Notes: generated by a model not told the origin, from the sequence alone. Positions 50,072-61,784 are shown, numbered from the stretch's first letter. The stretch is 64,000 nt of DNA from Liolophura sinensis (GCF_032854445.1 NC_088300.1:50091682-50155681), one strand, 5' to 3'. A program made the numbers and translations.

Positions 50072-50128
50072 GAAAAGGAAATATTTTTGATTAAGGCGTC
50101 AAATACCAATCAAATAAATAAATAAATT
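50072..50128 (+). mobile_element. SINE tail fragment (family A or B)
   Basis: GGAAATATTTTTGATTAAGG, CGTCAAATACCAATCAAATA and AATAAATAAA: only the last ~55 bp, the part the two families share. Confidence 0.6.
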
Positions 50129-50537
50129 AGTGCATTTTTTGAGTAAAATGAAGATCACGTTGTCACAAAAATACGCCAAACCAGGGACTGTTATCCCCAA
50201 TTGCATGCTTTGGTATAATACAGCGAATAATATTTAATATTTCTAAAGAGACCTATATTGCAAAAGTGCACCATATAATATTGTAAAGGTGCCTTACTAA
50301 AATTCTGTTGAAATGCTTTTTTTTAACCCAATGCATAGTCATACCCGTGATCTGCATAAACAACTTATATATATGAGCATAAACTGTACGGTATTTAAGT
50401 ATAGTTATGGTCAGGTACATATGTACCGTTGTATATAAGTAAAAGTAGAGTGACATTTTAGAAATTGTGGGGTTCAAGTTCATTGTAGAAATATCACAGC
50501 CGTCCAAGAGCACAAGTTTACAGTTCAAAATTCTCAG

Positions 50538-51120
50538 TTAAAGGTGAAGAAAACATAAAAATGACATAAAGTTCAGATAAAAGAGTACGAAAAGTTATTC
50601 CTAAATGCGATCTTCAATGTTTTTTCCGATTTTTCCTTAAGGAGAAAGAGACACTTGAAAATAATGTTTGTATGATGGGTATTTGGGACCATTTTTGGTA
50701 TTTATTGTCTTTGTTTGATAATGTCATAAATGAGGATGTAACAAAGGTTTACTAAATATTTTTTCATTTGAATTTGTTTTTTTCAGTTAAAAAATGTATT
50801 AAACCTCAATTTTTATAGTTTTAATATGATCATAAATATTATCATAATTTAGGTTAAATGCATATGTTTCGATATAAACAACAAATTTACATTCAAATAA
50901 ATTTATTAGGCAAGCATCACATCCTTATTTAGAAAATTATTATGCAACAATGATAAATCCCAAAAGTTGGTCCCAAATACCCACCGTACAAAAATATTTT
51001 CAAATACCCTTTTCCCTTGAAAAAAAAATCCCCCAAAATATTAAAGACCATATTTGCAAATAAGTTTTGGCGGTCTTTCATCTGATTTTGGCATCATTTT
51101 TATGTTTTCTTCTTCTTTAA
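50538..51120. mobile_element. Fold-back (long inverted repeat) element with TTAA ends
   Basis: The left arm 50542-50715 and the right arm 50947-51116 are imperfect reverse complements: GAAGAAAACATAAAAATGA in both, and GGTATTTGGGACCATTTTTG matching the complement of CAAAAGTTGGTCCCAAATACC. The ~230-bp centre is AT-rich. TTAA stands at both outer ends (50538-50541, 51117-51120), a plausible target-site duplication. No coding capacity. A non-autonomous DNA transposon of the TTAA-target class is the best guess; a simple old inverted duplication is the alternative. Confidence 0.6.
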
Positions 51121-51489
51121 TGTAAGAAACTTGGATATTATCTGGATGAATTGCAGAAAGGAACAAAACTTGTTTTCAAGTTGACAAAGCTGTGCACACC
51201 TCGACGGTATTTCTTTTCTTTTTTTAGGGCGGACATTAAACCCCCTTATTAGTGACAATGACAATGACAGCGGAGTAAAATGTTTTATTTTGGGAGGTTT
51301 CCTGTAACCGAAACGATAACACATCGGTGGAATAAATACAGTAATTTTGGTGAGTGATTCGCGAAAACGGAAGCAACGCCTTTCATGATCCGTCCGCTCT
51401 GTTTTCTCGCGTGTCCTGCTAGCCAACCACTTAGCTCATTGACGTCAGTTAGAACAGGTTATCGTCCACTACGTGACATGCACCACGTC

Positions 51490-51571
51490 TATTATTATTA
51501 ATCAATTAACATATTATATTAATTAACATATTATATTATTATCAATTAACACTATTATTATCAATTAACAC

Positions 51572-51598
<27 letters not shown>
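51490..51598. repeat. AT-rich short tandem repeat and AT microsatellite beside the retrotransposon
   Basis: Degenerate copies of ATTATCAATTAACA (51490-51571) lead into an AT dinucleotide run (51572-51598) that touches the left LTR end. The other LTR end touches an AT run too, so the element inserted into an AT microsatellite. Confidence 0.85.
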
Positions 51599-51602
<4 letters not shown>

Positions 51603-52363
51603 ACGACCCAAACTGTCTGTATTATAAAGAGATGGCTTGTTCGAAATACACGACAGTTTAGCCGCACAAAAAAGTAACCAAAACCAGCAGATTTTATTTT
51701 ACAACAACTTATTAGCTTAACAAGAACAGATAATAAGACTTATACAAATGCTAAAGTACTTAAGTTTAACAAGAAAGGATAGCAATATCTATACAAATAC
51801 TAAAGTACTTACGGTGTCAAGTCCAAACGAACGCATATATTCCACAATATATACACCACACAGGCATAAATGCTCAGAGGCAAATTCACAAGAGGGAAAA
51901 TCCACAGTATAACTGAGTGTATGACGAAATATACACAAAATTCCACAGACAGGGTCTGTGTAATAATAGGCACTGTGTATACAAGAGCACAAATTAAACA
52001 TACAAGTTCAGACTGAACAAGTGCTCGGTGGAGATAGGATATAACAAAGCCAGAGGCTATAAAGACACCAAAATTCAGCACAAAAGGCCTACTAAAGTAA
52101 TACACAGCGAAAGCATCCAAAGCACTCAATAATTCTCCGTTCTCTGTTCTCTCCCCGTTTGACCTGCTTTCATAGGTCTTATATAGCCTGGTGGAATTGT
52201 CTAGAATAAGAAAATTCCTGAACACTTGATGTAAACAAACAGGCACCGAACTGCGCGCATTCTGGAACACTCTAAGGCAGAGGCAGAGAGCAGGCGCCGA
52301 ACTCAGCGTATGTAAACAATGGCAAGCTAAATTTAGAGACTGACGGCAGTCGTGCACATAACA
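51599..52363 (-). repeat. 3' LTR, complete, 765 bp
   Basis: Limits are TGTTACGACC at 51599 and GTGCACATAACA at 52363, short inverted ends of the TGTTA...TAACA type. It has a TATA box (see separate entry). An open frame of about 175 codons runs through it in the element's sense direction. Compared with it, the 5' LTR lacks the leftmost ~235 bp. Confidence 0.9.
52179..52188 (-). promoter_or_regulatory. TATA box of the LTR
   Basis: Read on the minus strand, GGCTATATAAGACC. The same box is at 56834-56843 in the 5' LTR. It would set the start of the genomic transcript about 25-30 bases downstream, within the LTR, near 52150 and 56805. Confidence 0.6.
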
Positions 52364-52375
52364 CACCCACCCTTC
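52364..52375 (-). other. Polypurine tract
   Basis: On the minus strand GAAGGGTGGGTG directly precedes the 3' LTR (which starts TGTTATGTGC). This is the expected plus-strand primer position of an LTR retroelement and supports the LTR limit. Confidence 0.75.
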
Positions 52376-52495
52376 AAGAAAAAAAAGTTTTCCTAACTTT
52401 TTTTTTTACTTACAATATATGTTAAACAATATATGTTAAACAATAATATATACAACATTGTAAAACCACATGTAATTAAACATTTTATACACAAC

Positions 52496-55400
52496 TTATA
52501 CACGAGACAAGCAATCTGCAATAACATTATCTTTTCCCTTTACATGTTTGATTTCAAGATTGTATTCCTGCAACAATAAACTCCACCGTAACAATCTCTG
52601 ATTCTTTCCCTTAACTTTCTGTAGAAACACAAGTGGATTGTGATCAGTATTTACAATCACAGGTTGTCTCGAAGCTGTTACATAAACTTCAAAATGTTGC
52701 AGAGCTAAAATAACAGACAAACATTCTTTTTCAACAGTTGCATAATTTCTCTGAAACTTGTTAAGTTTACGAGAAAAGAAACAAACTGGATGATCAACAC
52801 CAAGATTGTCCTCCTGAAGCAAAACTGCAACTATAGCAACATCGTGAAAAATTACATCAGTTCTTGATGGTACATCCGGAAACAAATGTGAAAACTCAAA
52901 AACAAGTTCAGACAGTTGCTGTTGCTGAATGGGTTCCAGATGTTGCAGTTTAGAATCAAGTTGTTTTAAGACATCTGAATTCTGAAGCTTTGAAGAATTG
53001 AGCTTAGAGTCAACCAACTGTTCGCCAATATCATCTGTATTACAGCAACTCTGGTCAATGTCAGCAGCAACAACATTAACATAATGTACAGCAGTGTTGT
53101 CAGTGTCACTTCTGTTTACATAGGGTTTCAGCATGCTAATATGACATAACTGACTTGATTTGCGCCGATCAGGTGTTTTAACAACACAGTTAAGCTCACT
53201 CAGCTTTTTGTCAACAACATATGGACCAAAATATCTGACATCAAAGCATTTACCAGGTACAGGTAACAACACTAAAACTTTCTGACCAGGTTGAAATGAC
53301 CGAACAACAGATTTCTCATCATATCTACGTTTCATATTCTTCTGAGTACATTCAAGATTGGCTTTAGCCAATTCACATGCTCTGACAAGCTTAGCACGAA
53401 AATCAGATACATAATCCAAAAGATTTACATTACTTGTGTCATCATTGATAAACTGTTCTTTGTAAATTAACAAAGGTCCTCTAACAGTATGTCCAAATAC
53501 TAAATCAAATGGACTGAAACCCAATGATTCTTGCACTGACTCTCGAACAGCAAACATAAGAAATGGAATACCTTCATCCCAGTCTTTCTCTGTTTCATAA
53601 CAATAAGTCTTAATCATGTTCTTTAATGTCTGGTGAAATCTTTCAATTGCACCATGACTTTCTGGGTGGTAGGCAGACGACTTGTATTGTTTAATGTCTA
53701 ACTGGTACATAACTTGCTGAAAAATACCAGACATAAAGTTTGAACCTTGATCAGACTGTATGGATTTGGGTAAACCAAACAGAGTAAAAAACCTTGTTAA
53801 AGCTTTGACAACAGACTTGGTGTTTATATTCCTTAAAGGAACAGCGTCGGGAAATCTGGTTGCTGTACACATAATAGTTAACACATACTGATTCCCTGAC
53901 TTCGTCTTAGGTAGAGGGCCTACACAATCAATCAATATTTTGCTGAATGGCTCTTGAAAAGCTGGTACAGGCTCTAATGGTGCCTTAGGAATAGTCTGAT
54001 TAGGCTTACCCACTACCTGGTATGTATGACATGATTTACAAAACTGGGTTACATCTCTCTTTAATCCTGGCCAAAAGAAGTGGTTCAGTATCCTGTAGTA
54101 GGTCTTGTTAACACCCAAGTGACCAGCTAATGGCATTTCATGTGCCATACGTAAAATTTCAGTTCGGTATGCGTTAGGTACAACAATCTGATGTTTAACA
54201 GCCCAGTCATCATCGACAGATACATCAGGTGGTCTCCATTTACGCATAAGTATATCAGACTTGACATAATAACACACAGGTTCAGATGAAATAACACAAT
54301 CATCGAGAGCTCTGTCAAACAAACATGAAATTTCTGGGTCTTTATGCTGTTCAGTTACAAACTGATGTTTAGAAACATGTGATATTTTACTAGGTGTACA
54401 ATGGTCTGATTCATCATTATCGATGCAGTCGCCTTGAGTAAACATTTGTGTAAGAAATGTATCTTGTAAGTCCGTTACTGTGTTTTTGCCGTTATCAGAA
54501 AGTTTGTTTGACATAGACTTCGTTACAGCACAAGAGGGATACAAATCTGGAATTTCTTTCTCAACAGGATCAACAGTTTGATTTAAACAAGGTTTATCAG
54601 TCACAATAGGATTAACCATTACTTTGTCACCAGCAAGATCATTACCAAGTAGTAGATGAATTCCTTTAAAAGGCAAAGTAGGCCTAATGCCGACAGTAAC
54701 AGGACCCGAAATAATATCTGATGACAAGTAAGCTTTGTGAAGAGGCACAGATTCAAATTCAGCAGAGCTTACACCTCTAATTAATACATTTGATCCAGAA
54801 TATGACTCATCAGAAAATGGCAAAATATCTTGTAACAATAAAGACTGAGAAGCTCCAGTATCTCTTAATACCCTGATCTTTGTATCACAGGACAGGTCAC
54901 TTTTAAGTGAGACTTTACCGTCACAAATAAATGGCTCAAAAACCTTCATAACATTATCCTGTGAATTCTGTGTACAATCTACTGGTGGAGTCTTAACATA
55001 ATCAAATGCATCAACATTGTTCACTATATCAGACTTTTTAGCAGTAACACACAAACCAGTAGGCTTGGAGCCACCCTCCTGTTCTTGCCTTCTCTTTAAA
55101 GCATAACAATTTGATATGACATGGCCTGGCTTGCTACAAAAATTACATGTAACCCTGCTAAACTGTCTATCAGTAAATGTATAGTCAGACCTTCGTTGAG
55201 TAGTGTTCGAATTAACAGGTCTTCTTTGATCACCTGATTTGTCAAAATTTTGAGCCTGTTTCGGTGCGCCTGAATTTGAGTCAAATGAACCACTGGGAAA
55301 GGGTTGAGGCTTTCTAAATGTAGACGGCTTTTTCTGAAATGAGACCTTATGTGTAACAGTGTATGTATCGGCCAGAGTGGCTGCTGCTTCTAAAGTATCA

Positions 55401-55531
55401 GCCTCTTTGTCCTCAATGAAAGTTCTGACATCATCATTAATACACCTTTTAAAGTCTTCAATCAGAATGATCTGTTTCAACTTTTCATAATCATTATCTA
55501 CGCTTTTAGCATAACACCACAGCTCAAACAA
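52496..55531 (-). CDS. pol: gag C-terminus and pol: zinc knuckle, protease, integrase, RNase H; reverse transcriptase deleted
   Basis: A 1011-codon frame without a stop. CCHC zinc knuckle at residues 129-142 (C129, C132, H137, C142), the nucleocapsid end of Gag. Aspartic protease around 215-330 with active site D224-T-G-A. Integrase: HHCC zinc finger from about H471, catalytic triad D535, D594, E630 (D-D35-E), GPY module at 769-771. Then a helical linker, and at about 880-897 the start of an RT domain (FPDVPSRTDVIFHD), which jumps at residue ~898 straight into RNase H (AVLLQED, E936, D963 in TDHNPL) and ends ADCLSRV. RT palm motifs, including YxDD, and the first RNase H Asp are gone. The apparent start at 55531 is only where the frame opens after a gag frameshift; translation would have come from gag. 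Non-functional for reverse transcription. Confidence 0.93.
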   Translation of the reverse strand: MFELWCYAKSVDNDYEKLKQIILIEDFKRCINDDVRTFIEDKEADTLEAAATLADTYTVTHKVSFQKKPSTFRKPQPFPSGSFDSNSGAPKQAQNFDKSGDQRRPVNSNTTQRRSDYTFTDRQFSRVTCNFCSKPGHVISNCYALKRRQEQEGGSKPTGLCVTAKKSDIVNNVDAFDYVKTPPVDCTQNSQDNVMKVFEPFICDGKVSLKSDLSCDTKIRVLRDTGASQSLLLQDILPFSDESYSGSNVLIRGVSSAEFESVPLHKAYLSSDIISGPVTVGIRPTLPFKGIHLLLGNDLAGDKVMVNPIVTDKPCLNQTVDPVEKEIPDLYPSCAVTKSMSNKLSDNGKNTVTDLQDTFLTQMFTQGDCIDNDESDHCTPSKISHVSKHQFVTEQHKDPEISCLFDRALDDCVISSEPVCYYVKSDILMRKWRPPDVSVDDDWAVKHQIVVPNAYRTEILRMAHEMPLAGHLGVNKTYYRILNHFFWPGLKRDVTQFCKSCHTYQVVGKPNQTIPKAPLEPVPAFQEPFSKILIDCVGPLPKTKSGNQYVLTIMCTATRFPDAVPLRNINTKSVVKALTRFFTLFGLPKSIQSDQGSNFMSGIFQQVMYQLDIKQYKSSAYHPESHGAIERFHQTLKNMIKTYCYETEKDWDEGIPFLMFAVRESVQESLGFSPFDLVFGHTVRGPLLIYKEQFINDDTSNVNLLDYVSDFRAKLVRACELAKANLECTQKNMKRRYDEKSVVRSFQPGQKVLVLLPVPGKCFDVRYFGPYVVDKKLSELNCVVKTPDRRKSSQLCHISMLKPYVNRSDTDNTAVHYVNVVAADIDQSCCNTDDIGEQLVDSKLNSSKLQNSDVLKQLDSKLQHLEPIQQQQLSELVFEFSHLFPDVPSRTDVIFHDVAIVAVLLQEDNLGVDHPVCFFSRKLNKFQRNYATVEKECLSVILALQHFEVYVTASRQPVIVNTDHNPLVFLQKVKGKNQRLLRWSLLLQEYNLEIKHVKGKDNVIADCLSRV

Positions 55532-56394
55532 TTGTTCCTTCTGCCTAGCAAATTCAATGTAAGTCTGATCTCTTTTCCAAAATTTCTAAACTTCTGCCGA
55601 TAGGCCTCTGGCACAAGCTCATATCTTTTTAAGATAACATCTTTCACAAAATCATAATCTGCAGCCTGTTCTGTTGATAACTCTGTATATATATCCATAG
55701 CTTTCCCAGTTAACACACTCTGTAAAAGGGTAGTCCAAAACTTTTTAGGCCCCTCTAAATTCTGAGCAATCTTCTCAAACTGTAGAAAATATTTATCTAC
55801 ATCAGTTTCACGAAATTGTGGCACCAATCTTATGTTTCTAGCGACGTCAAATTTTGGAGGCATATCAGAAAAACTTAAGCCAGACCTATCTCCTTCTAGT
55901 TTCCTCGCTTCAATTTCGCTCTGAAGTCTCAATTTCTCCAATTCGAACACTCTTTCATTTTACCTTTCTCTAAACAATCTTTCCTTTTCATTTTCCTTAA
56001 ACAATCTTTCCTCTTCCTTTTCTTTAAACAATCTTTCATTTTCCTTTTCTTTAAACAATCTTTCATTTTCCTTTTCTTTAAACAGTCTTTCTTTTTCATT
56101 TTCTTTCTCTTTAAACAATCTTTCATTTTCCTTTTCCTTCAGTTCTAACTCCTTCAGTTTTATTACAGTGGAATCATCGCCCTCAGGCCTGTACGCATCT
56201 AATGCGCTTTCATCAAACTCCTGTAATTCTACCAAACACTTAGCAATACTAAACTGCATATCTTTCTTACGTAAGGATCTTTTGATATTAAGATTCAGGT
56301 ACTTGCTTAAAGCATACAAATCATTCTTATTTAACACATCAAAAAAATCCTGATCTGGCGCTTCCATAAACTCGTCGGGCTTAAAATCCGACAT
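55498..56394 (-). pseudogene. gag: gag, N-terminal and capsid part, broken by a stop and a frameshift
   Basis: ATG at 56394 opens MSDFKPDEFMEAPDQDFFDV, a helical region, then a coiled-coil built of repeated KEKENERLF-type heptad-like units (about residues 83-144). A TAA at 55960-55962 stops it; the same frame then continues through a capsid-like region (GPKKFWTTLLQSVLTGKAMD, DVILKRYELVPEAYRQKFR). Near 55565-55600 one base is lost or two gained, and the capsid C-terminus and zinc knuckle go on in the frame of the 1011-codon pol ORF. So gag and pol were probably one frame or linked by recoding in the intact element; that cannot be decided from this copy. Two independent lesions make it a pseudogene. 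Confidence 0.85.
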
Positions 56395-56498
56395 GATGAA
56401 TAAAATCTGCTGGCAAAATTTACTACAAAGTCAAAGACTACAAAAATGACACAACTTACACAAAATCCTTTCAATTCCAGTTCAAATTCACTTCCCCC

Positions 56499-57014
56499 AT
56501 ATATTCCACAATATATATACCACACAGGCATAAACGCTCAGAGGCAAATTCACAAGAGGGAAAATCCACAGTATAACTGAGTGTATGACGAAATATACAC
56601 AAAATTCCACAAACAGGGTCCGTTTACTAATAGGCACTGTGTATACAAGAGCACAAATTAAACATACAAGTTCAGACTGAACAAGTGCTCGGTGGAGATA
56701 GGATATAACAAAGCCAGAGGCTATAAAGACACCAAAATTCAGCACAAAAGGCCTACTAAAGTAATACACAGCGAAAGCATCCAAAACTCTCAATAATTCT
56801 CCGTTCTCTGTTCTCTCCCTGCTTTCGTAGGTCTTATATAGCCTGGTGGAATTGTCTAGAATAAGAAAATTCCTGAACACTTGATGTAAACAAACAGGCA
56901 CCGAACTGCGCGTATTCTGGAACATTCTAAGGTAGAGGTAGACAGCACTCCCTGAACTTAGCATATGTAAATAATGGCAAGCTATATTTAGAAACTGACG
57001 GCAGTCGTGCACAT

Positions 57015-57018
<4 letters not shown>
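56499..57018 (-). repeat. 5' LTR, truncated, 520 bp
   Basis: Matches 51835-52363 of the 3' LTR with about two dozen substitutions and a 9-bp deletion. The end that should adjoin the primer-binding site (equivalent of 51599-51834) is missing, and the leader 56395-56498 shows no evident PBS, so a deletion removed LTR end and PBS together. Confidence 0.88.

Positions 57019-57109
<91 letters not shown>
57019..57109. repeat. AT dinucleotide microsatellite, about 45 units
   Basis: Uninterrupted AT repeat touching the 5' LTR. Together with the shorter AT run at 51572-51598 it marks the pre-insertion microsatellite. Confidence 0.95.
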
Positions 57110-57113
<4 letters not shown>

Positions 57114-59771
57114 GTGTTAGTTTGTGTATAATAGTTTTCACATAAGCCTGGAATGGAGGTCAAGCATTCTGTATACCACTGAGAGATATAAGGCTCTTTC
57201 CGATGTTGTCAGAAAAACGGTTAAAATACATGGAAACGGAACGATAAAGAAGGGGTTCTATTGATGGCAAACATATATTGAAATCGGAAATCTTCAGGGC
57301 GAATTTTTCAACTTCTCTCAAACAAGCAAACAACTTAAGCCATTGACCATATACACTGAATACTGATCGAGGGGCTTATGTCCACCCGGGGTTTTGTCCG
57401 CGGGGTTTCTGTCTGCCGGGGCTTTTGTCCGTCCCCACTCTCTGGTTCGGCAGCGACTTTAAGTCAGATGGTTTGTCCGGTACCTCGCAAGGGGTTATGG
57501 TGTCGTTTTGTTGAATTATTTATGTAAATGTATTTACACAATTCTTTAATTGACGTTTAATTCTGAAACAAAAAAAATCTCGCGCACTCGACGCAGCCGT
57601 GTCCAAATATAAATCTTTCGGCACAGGGACGAGTGTCTCTTTAGAAATACATGTATATCCATCTACTGGAGAAATGAAAACAGCTCAACCTCATCTCCAG
57701 CCTAGACTTGTAATACATGCAATTAGCATGGCAATGCACCAAATTTCAACACCCAGATTTATGTGATGAAAGTTTTGTGTGTAGGGCTACAGAGATTCAT
57801 GCCAAACTGGCTCCAGGATGTCCCTTTTAGGAGGCACTGGTAAAATTTATTTGTATCGCAAGCATTAAAAACAACATTTCTAAGTACAGATAACATGCAT
57901 GTATAATCAAAGAGTCTCTGCCAATATGAAATGCCAACTGCGCTTAAAATAACAAATTAACGCTCTCAAACAGAGCTTCATGATGTGTCGTTACGTCATA
58001 CAACTGGTGCGTATATGTTGCATATATGTGGATATCTTGCAGTTACCACTAGTATTCAACACATAATGGGATGCAATTCCTCCTAAATTTTGACCATGAC
58101 ACATAGGTATCGGCGTACAAGCTCTTTGGTAGGCTCTGCTAAAGTACAGAAGTCGTTTCAGCTGTGAAGTACGTCTGACTGCATATTTGTAATTTGTAAT
58201 TAATACTTTTTCTGATCAGAGATGTATCTGGTTTTTGCTGGACGCTTCTTATTTTATCTGGGCATATATACAAGAAAGTAACTGAAAAGAAAAATTTAAA
58301 GGAGACGAAAATTTAAATATCAATCAAATACCATTGAAAAGAGTATGCATTTCCTCGCAGGTGCATGTCATAATAAATTCTAATATGTACCTCAAGTTGG
58401 TAAATTATAAATAAAGTCAGTGCCGAAGTGCAGTTCGTACATTTTCGGTAGAAATCTTGCTCCCAGAAGGTAGCGAACAGTACAGTTCGTTTTCCGCTTG
58501 ACGATCGGGAAACCGGAATGTTGGACGTAGGTTCCGAGTTTACACGAAGAAGCCGGGAGTTTTAACGACTTTCATTGGGGAATGTGATTGCCCAACATAA
58601 GATATTAAATGAGAAGTTACAGCCTGCATCTGGCTCTCTTGTATATATAAACTTATTAAATTCAAAAACTAATTTTGACTATTACTCGTCACATTGAGAA
58701 ACGTTTCATTTTGCTCTTACATCGTTTTACTTTTATCAAGGCCTATAAGCCTTATTTGTGGAGGTCTTCAAACTGATAATGGAATTGACCTCTTATCGGT
58801 GGAAGAGCTCATCAGTGATAGAAACTTTTCTTTTCAGGGGGGCTGGAAATATGGTTTTACTTCGCCCGGCTTACTTCGAGAAAGAACTGCAGACTTAAAT
58901 TCATCCACAGTTTCCGTTGGGCATGCGCATCATTACAATTAAAATAATTTAAGCAGAAAATTGAAAATTAAAATTGAAAAGAATTCGCTTTGAAAATAAA
59001 AGCAGACGTTAAGTTAGCCACTCACTCTGTACTATATAGAGTAACCAGAGTTACCATACAGTTTTTCACTCGTAATTTCAGGGCCGATAAATTTTGTTCG
59101 TGAAGTTCGTGAACGAGTGTATTGCCTCCATGAAAAGGGGGGGGGGGGGCACACACACACACACACACAAGAAAAATTCATGATCGATTTAATGATAACG
59201 CAAACGAAACAACAGGCGCTGGTGATCTTTGACTAGGTTAGGGTTTACGTTACAAAGTGAAGAGACAAAAATCCCCCAAATGATAAAACCGTAGCTTGCA
59301 ATCACGACGATCTGTTTTGTAGATGCCATTTGGTTTGGAAAGTGACCTTAGTAAAACGATTACCGTTACCGTGGATTTCCATTTTCGGGGTATGGCACGG
59401 ATTATAGAGCTGAAATTTACAGGAGATTGCACTCATAATCCGGTACCTTGTAAAGTTCATTGTTCAACCAGCTATTCTGCCGTCAGAGTGATCCAGGCAG
59501 TTGAAATGAATTGCTGAGGATTGGGTGTCTGACTCCGAAGTCACTGGTTCGAAGCCCGGAGTTTTTCAAAGAAGTATTTTGGAATTAGTACCTGCTATAC
59601 ACAGGAAGCGTAAATCCCACTTTGTATTTATCCTTAATCGTCCAGTATGCCAGTTTAGGCATGCTAACGCTTTGCTTAAATGAAAAATTTCCAAGGTTAT
59701 TTCCTTATGAATACTAAGCCACCATCAGGTGAAAGAAATTGTAATCATTAAAAAAATTAATACAAACTGCG
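57110..59771. other. Unassigned DNA with small simple repeats
   Basis: No supported gene. 57366-57436 holds three degenerate copies of a GGGG-TTTTGTCCG word. A G13 run (59137-59149) passes into a (CA)10 run (59150-59169). Plus-strand frames at 58694-58942 and 59323-59517 have no recognisable domain. Confidence 0.4.
57366..57436. repeat. Short degenerate minisatellite
   Basis: ACCCGGGGTTTTGTCCG, CGGGGTTTCTGTCTG and CCGGGGCTTTTGTCCG follow each other, unit about 17-20 bp. Confidence 0.55.
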
Positions 59772-59907
59772 GGTCTGCCAGCAACCTGCTGGCAGATTCA
59801 TGGTTTTCCCCCCGGGTTCTGCCCGGTTTCCTCCCACCACAATGCTGGCCGCCGTCGTATAAGTGAAATATTCTTGAGTACGGCGAAAAACACCAATCAA
59901 ATAAATA
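59772..59907 (+). mobile_element. SINE family A, 5' truncated, with perfect-length target-site duplication
   Basis: Starts at GGTCTGCCAGCAACCTGC and runs to CACCAATCAAATAAATAAAT. It is flanked by AATACAAACTGCG (59759-59771) and AATACAAATTGCG (59908-59920). Since the duplication abuts the truncated end, the copy was truncated at insertion by incomplete reverse transcription. Confidence 0.88.
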
Positions 59908-60632
59908 AATACAAATTGCGCCTTCGTTACAAACTGAGTTGACATTTACAGGGATTGCATTTGATTCACCTTATTATGGAAGCCAGTTAGGGCTATCATC
60001 GTGCTATCGTCTAATCGTGGTGTCACGCATCTTATAAGGGCTCTTCACGATTTGTCGTGTTGAATTTATTGAACAGCGAACTCAAGAGAAAACAGCACAA
60101 AGTGTACTTCATATAATCTGTAAAATTCGACAGATGGTGCCCTGTGACCGTAGGCTATGAAATATATAGCGTCTCTGGATTAGAAAAAAATCAAATCGTG
60201 TGGGTGGTGCTCTGCGACATTTTAAAGTCTCAGAAATAGCCCTTATTGTTACCAGTATTAGTAGTTAGTATTTCTAACATTAGTACTGTGAAAATTACAC
60301 ATGGCAGGCGATTATCAGAGGAATGATGAATAGGTTTCCTATCCTGCATTAACTTACTGATTAGAAGATCTGATGTATAATCCGCATGGCCTTGTAATTT
60401 ACAATGGTAGGAAATGACGGAAAGATACAATCTGGCGGTAAGATAATACAATCAATTCTAGCTGAGGGGACCATGCGTGAGTGATATTTGAAGTTTTACA
60501 GAAATCAAAGTTCAGACTTGTTTTATGTGCTGAGTGTGTATTATCAGTCACTGCTGCTTGTACATGTGTCAGTCTGTTAACTTCAGGCTGGAGATGAGTG
60601 AAGGAAAGTCTTGTGGAAGAGGCTCTGGATGA

Positions 60633-60897
60633 TTATTTATTTGATTTATTTGATTGGTATTTTGCGCCGTATTCAAGAATATTTCACTTATACGACGGCT
60701 GCCAGCATTATTGTGGGAGGAAACCGGGCAGAGCCAGGGGGGAAACCCACGACCATCCGCAGATTGCTGGAAGACCTTCCCACGTAGAGGAAGAGGAAGC
60801 CAGCATGAGCTGGACTCGAACTCACAGCGAACGGTGAGAGACTCCTGGGTTATTACGCTGCGCTAGCGCGCTTACCAACTCAGCCACGGAGGCCCCC
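60633..60897 (-). mobile_element. SINE family A, full length, minus strand, young copy
   Basis: Tail complement TTATTTATTTGATTTATTTG on the left, head complement CAGCCACGGAGGCCCC on the right, B-box region TCGAACTCACAGC. An exact 12-bp target-site duplication GGCTCTGGATGA flanks it (60621-60632 and 60898-60909). Few changes relative to the other copies; the youngest-looking SINE in the window. Confidence 0.92.
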
Positions 60898-61204
60898 GGC
60901 TCTGGATGAGGTTTGGCTAATGGGGCTGCTGCTCTGAACCTGTCCAACTGTTTACGGAGATAGAATCAGCAATGATTTTAACAGCATTCGGAAAGTGAAC
61001 TGCTCTCACTGCAATATTATAAAGCATTATGTTAAGCACAAATTCACGAAGAAAATGCATAACTCTACTAGACTTGGAGGTCTGTTGGTTCAAAATAAAA
61101 ACCGAAGCTTGATTGTCGATATTAGTTAAGATTTTTTATTTGACAGTTTAAGGTCACGAATCAGGACAGATAGAATAACAAGAATAATCTCCAAAAACAT
61201 TATA

Positions 61205-61435
61205 TCAGACAATTATTGGCTGACCTGTCCAGATATCGTTCCAAGCAAAAAATGCTTCAAAATTTTCTTCAAAATATGCCCTACAACCCAGCTCACCCTG
61301 GCCTGCACTGTCTGTATAGAGTTCTAATACTGAGCTTGAGGACCAAATTCCCCCAGGCACATAAAGCAGCAAAAGTCCGCATAAGACATGCACATGTGTC
61401 TGTATCTTTTTAACCGGCAAAAATGAAATTGTCAA
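61205..61435 (-). pseudogene. DIRS-like retroelement remnant: RNase H part
   Basis: A 76-codon frame with LELYTDSAGQGELGCRAYFE and FFAWNDIWTGQ. DIRS-like pols have an RNase H beginning LQLFTDAAGS-GFGAYF with a following W-P--W; the TDSAG Asp fits the first catalytic residue (family knowledge). The rest of the domain and the tyrosine recombinase that should follow are not found; the family A SINE lies 300 bp further left. Confidence 0.6.
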
Positions 61436-61520
61436 GGTAGTGACCTATGGTGTCGGCTGGTGAGTTACTGACAGTTAACCATTGTAGAAAAGTGGAAAAC
61501 TTCTCAAATAAGTGACATGA

Positions 61521-61784
61521 TTAGCACAGCCCATTGCTAGGCGAGAAATCAAAATCGCCAGGATATACTGGCAACAACCTGGACACAAACTTAATACCCA
61601 ACTTGCCAATAAGACCTTCTGGGCCAAGATCAGCTATCATCTGAATGAATTTGTCCAAGGAGGTGTAACTTACACTGCACTTAACTGGATTAGTATGGTC
61701 ATTCACACTATTGAGAAAGATGAGTGATAAGTCCTCAACTTCCGACTGGTTTTTGGAACAATACCTATAGGGGGAAACCCTCAA
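61521..61784 (-). pseudogene. DIRS-like retroelement remnant: reverse transcriptase, N-terminal palm
   Basis: An 87-codon frame carrying VSYTSLDKFIQMIADLG and GKLGIKFVSRLLPVYPGDF. DIRS RT has GKLDIKSAFRLLPVxPxDF here, so the first catalytic Asp of the palm is Gly (residue 63 of the frame). The frame loses similarity after PGDFDF, and only 85 bp separate it from the RNase H part, so the fingers-to-thumb part with the YxDD motif is deleted. Dead. Confidence 0.75.

Larger units (their letters stand above)
51599..57018 (-). mobile_element. Defective Ty3/gypsy LTR retrotransposon of Gmr1-like domain order
   Basis: A 5.4-kb minus-strand element: 5' LTR (57018-56499, truncated), gag (broken), one long pol frame, polypurine tract, 3' LTR (52363-51599). 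Pol order is protease, integrase, RNase H; in ordinary Ty3 elements integrase comes last. Integrase before RT/RNase H is the order of Ty1/copia elements and, among Ty3 elements, of the Gmr1 lineage (established knowledge). The integrase carries a C-terminal GPY module, a Ty3 trait, so a copia origin is excluded. RT is deleted. The LTRs differ at about two dozen positions plus a 9-bp indel in ~520 bp (counted by eye), so the insertion is neither ancient nor new. Inserted in an AT microsatellite, so the target-site duplication cannot be told from the repeat. Confidence 0.9.
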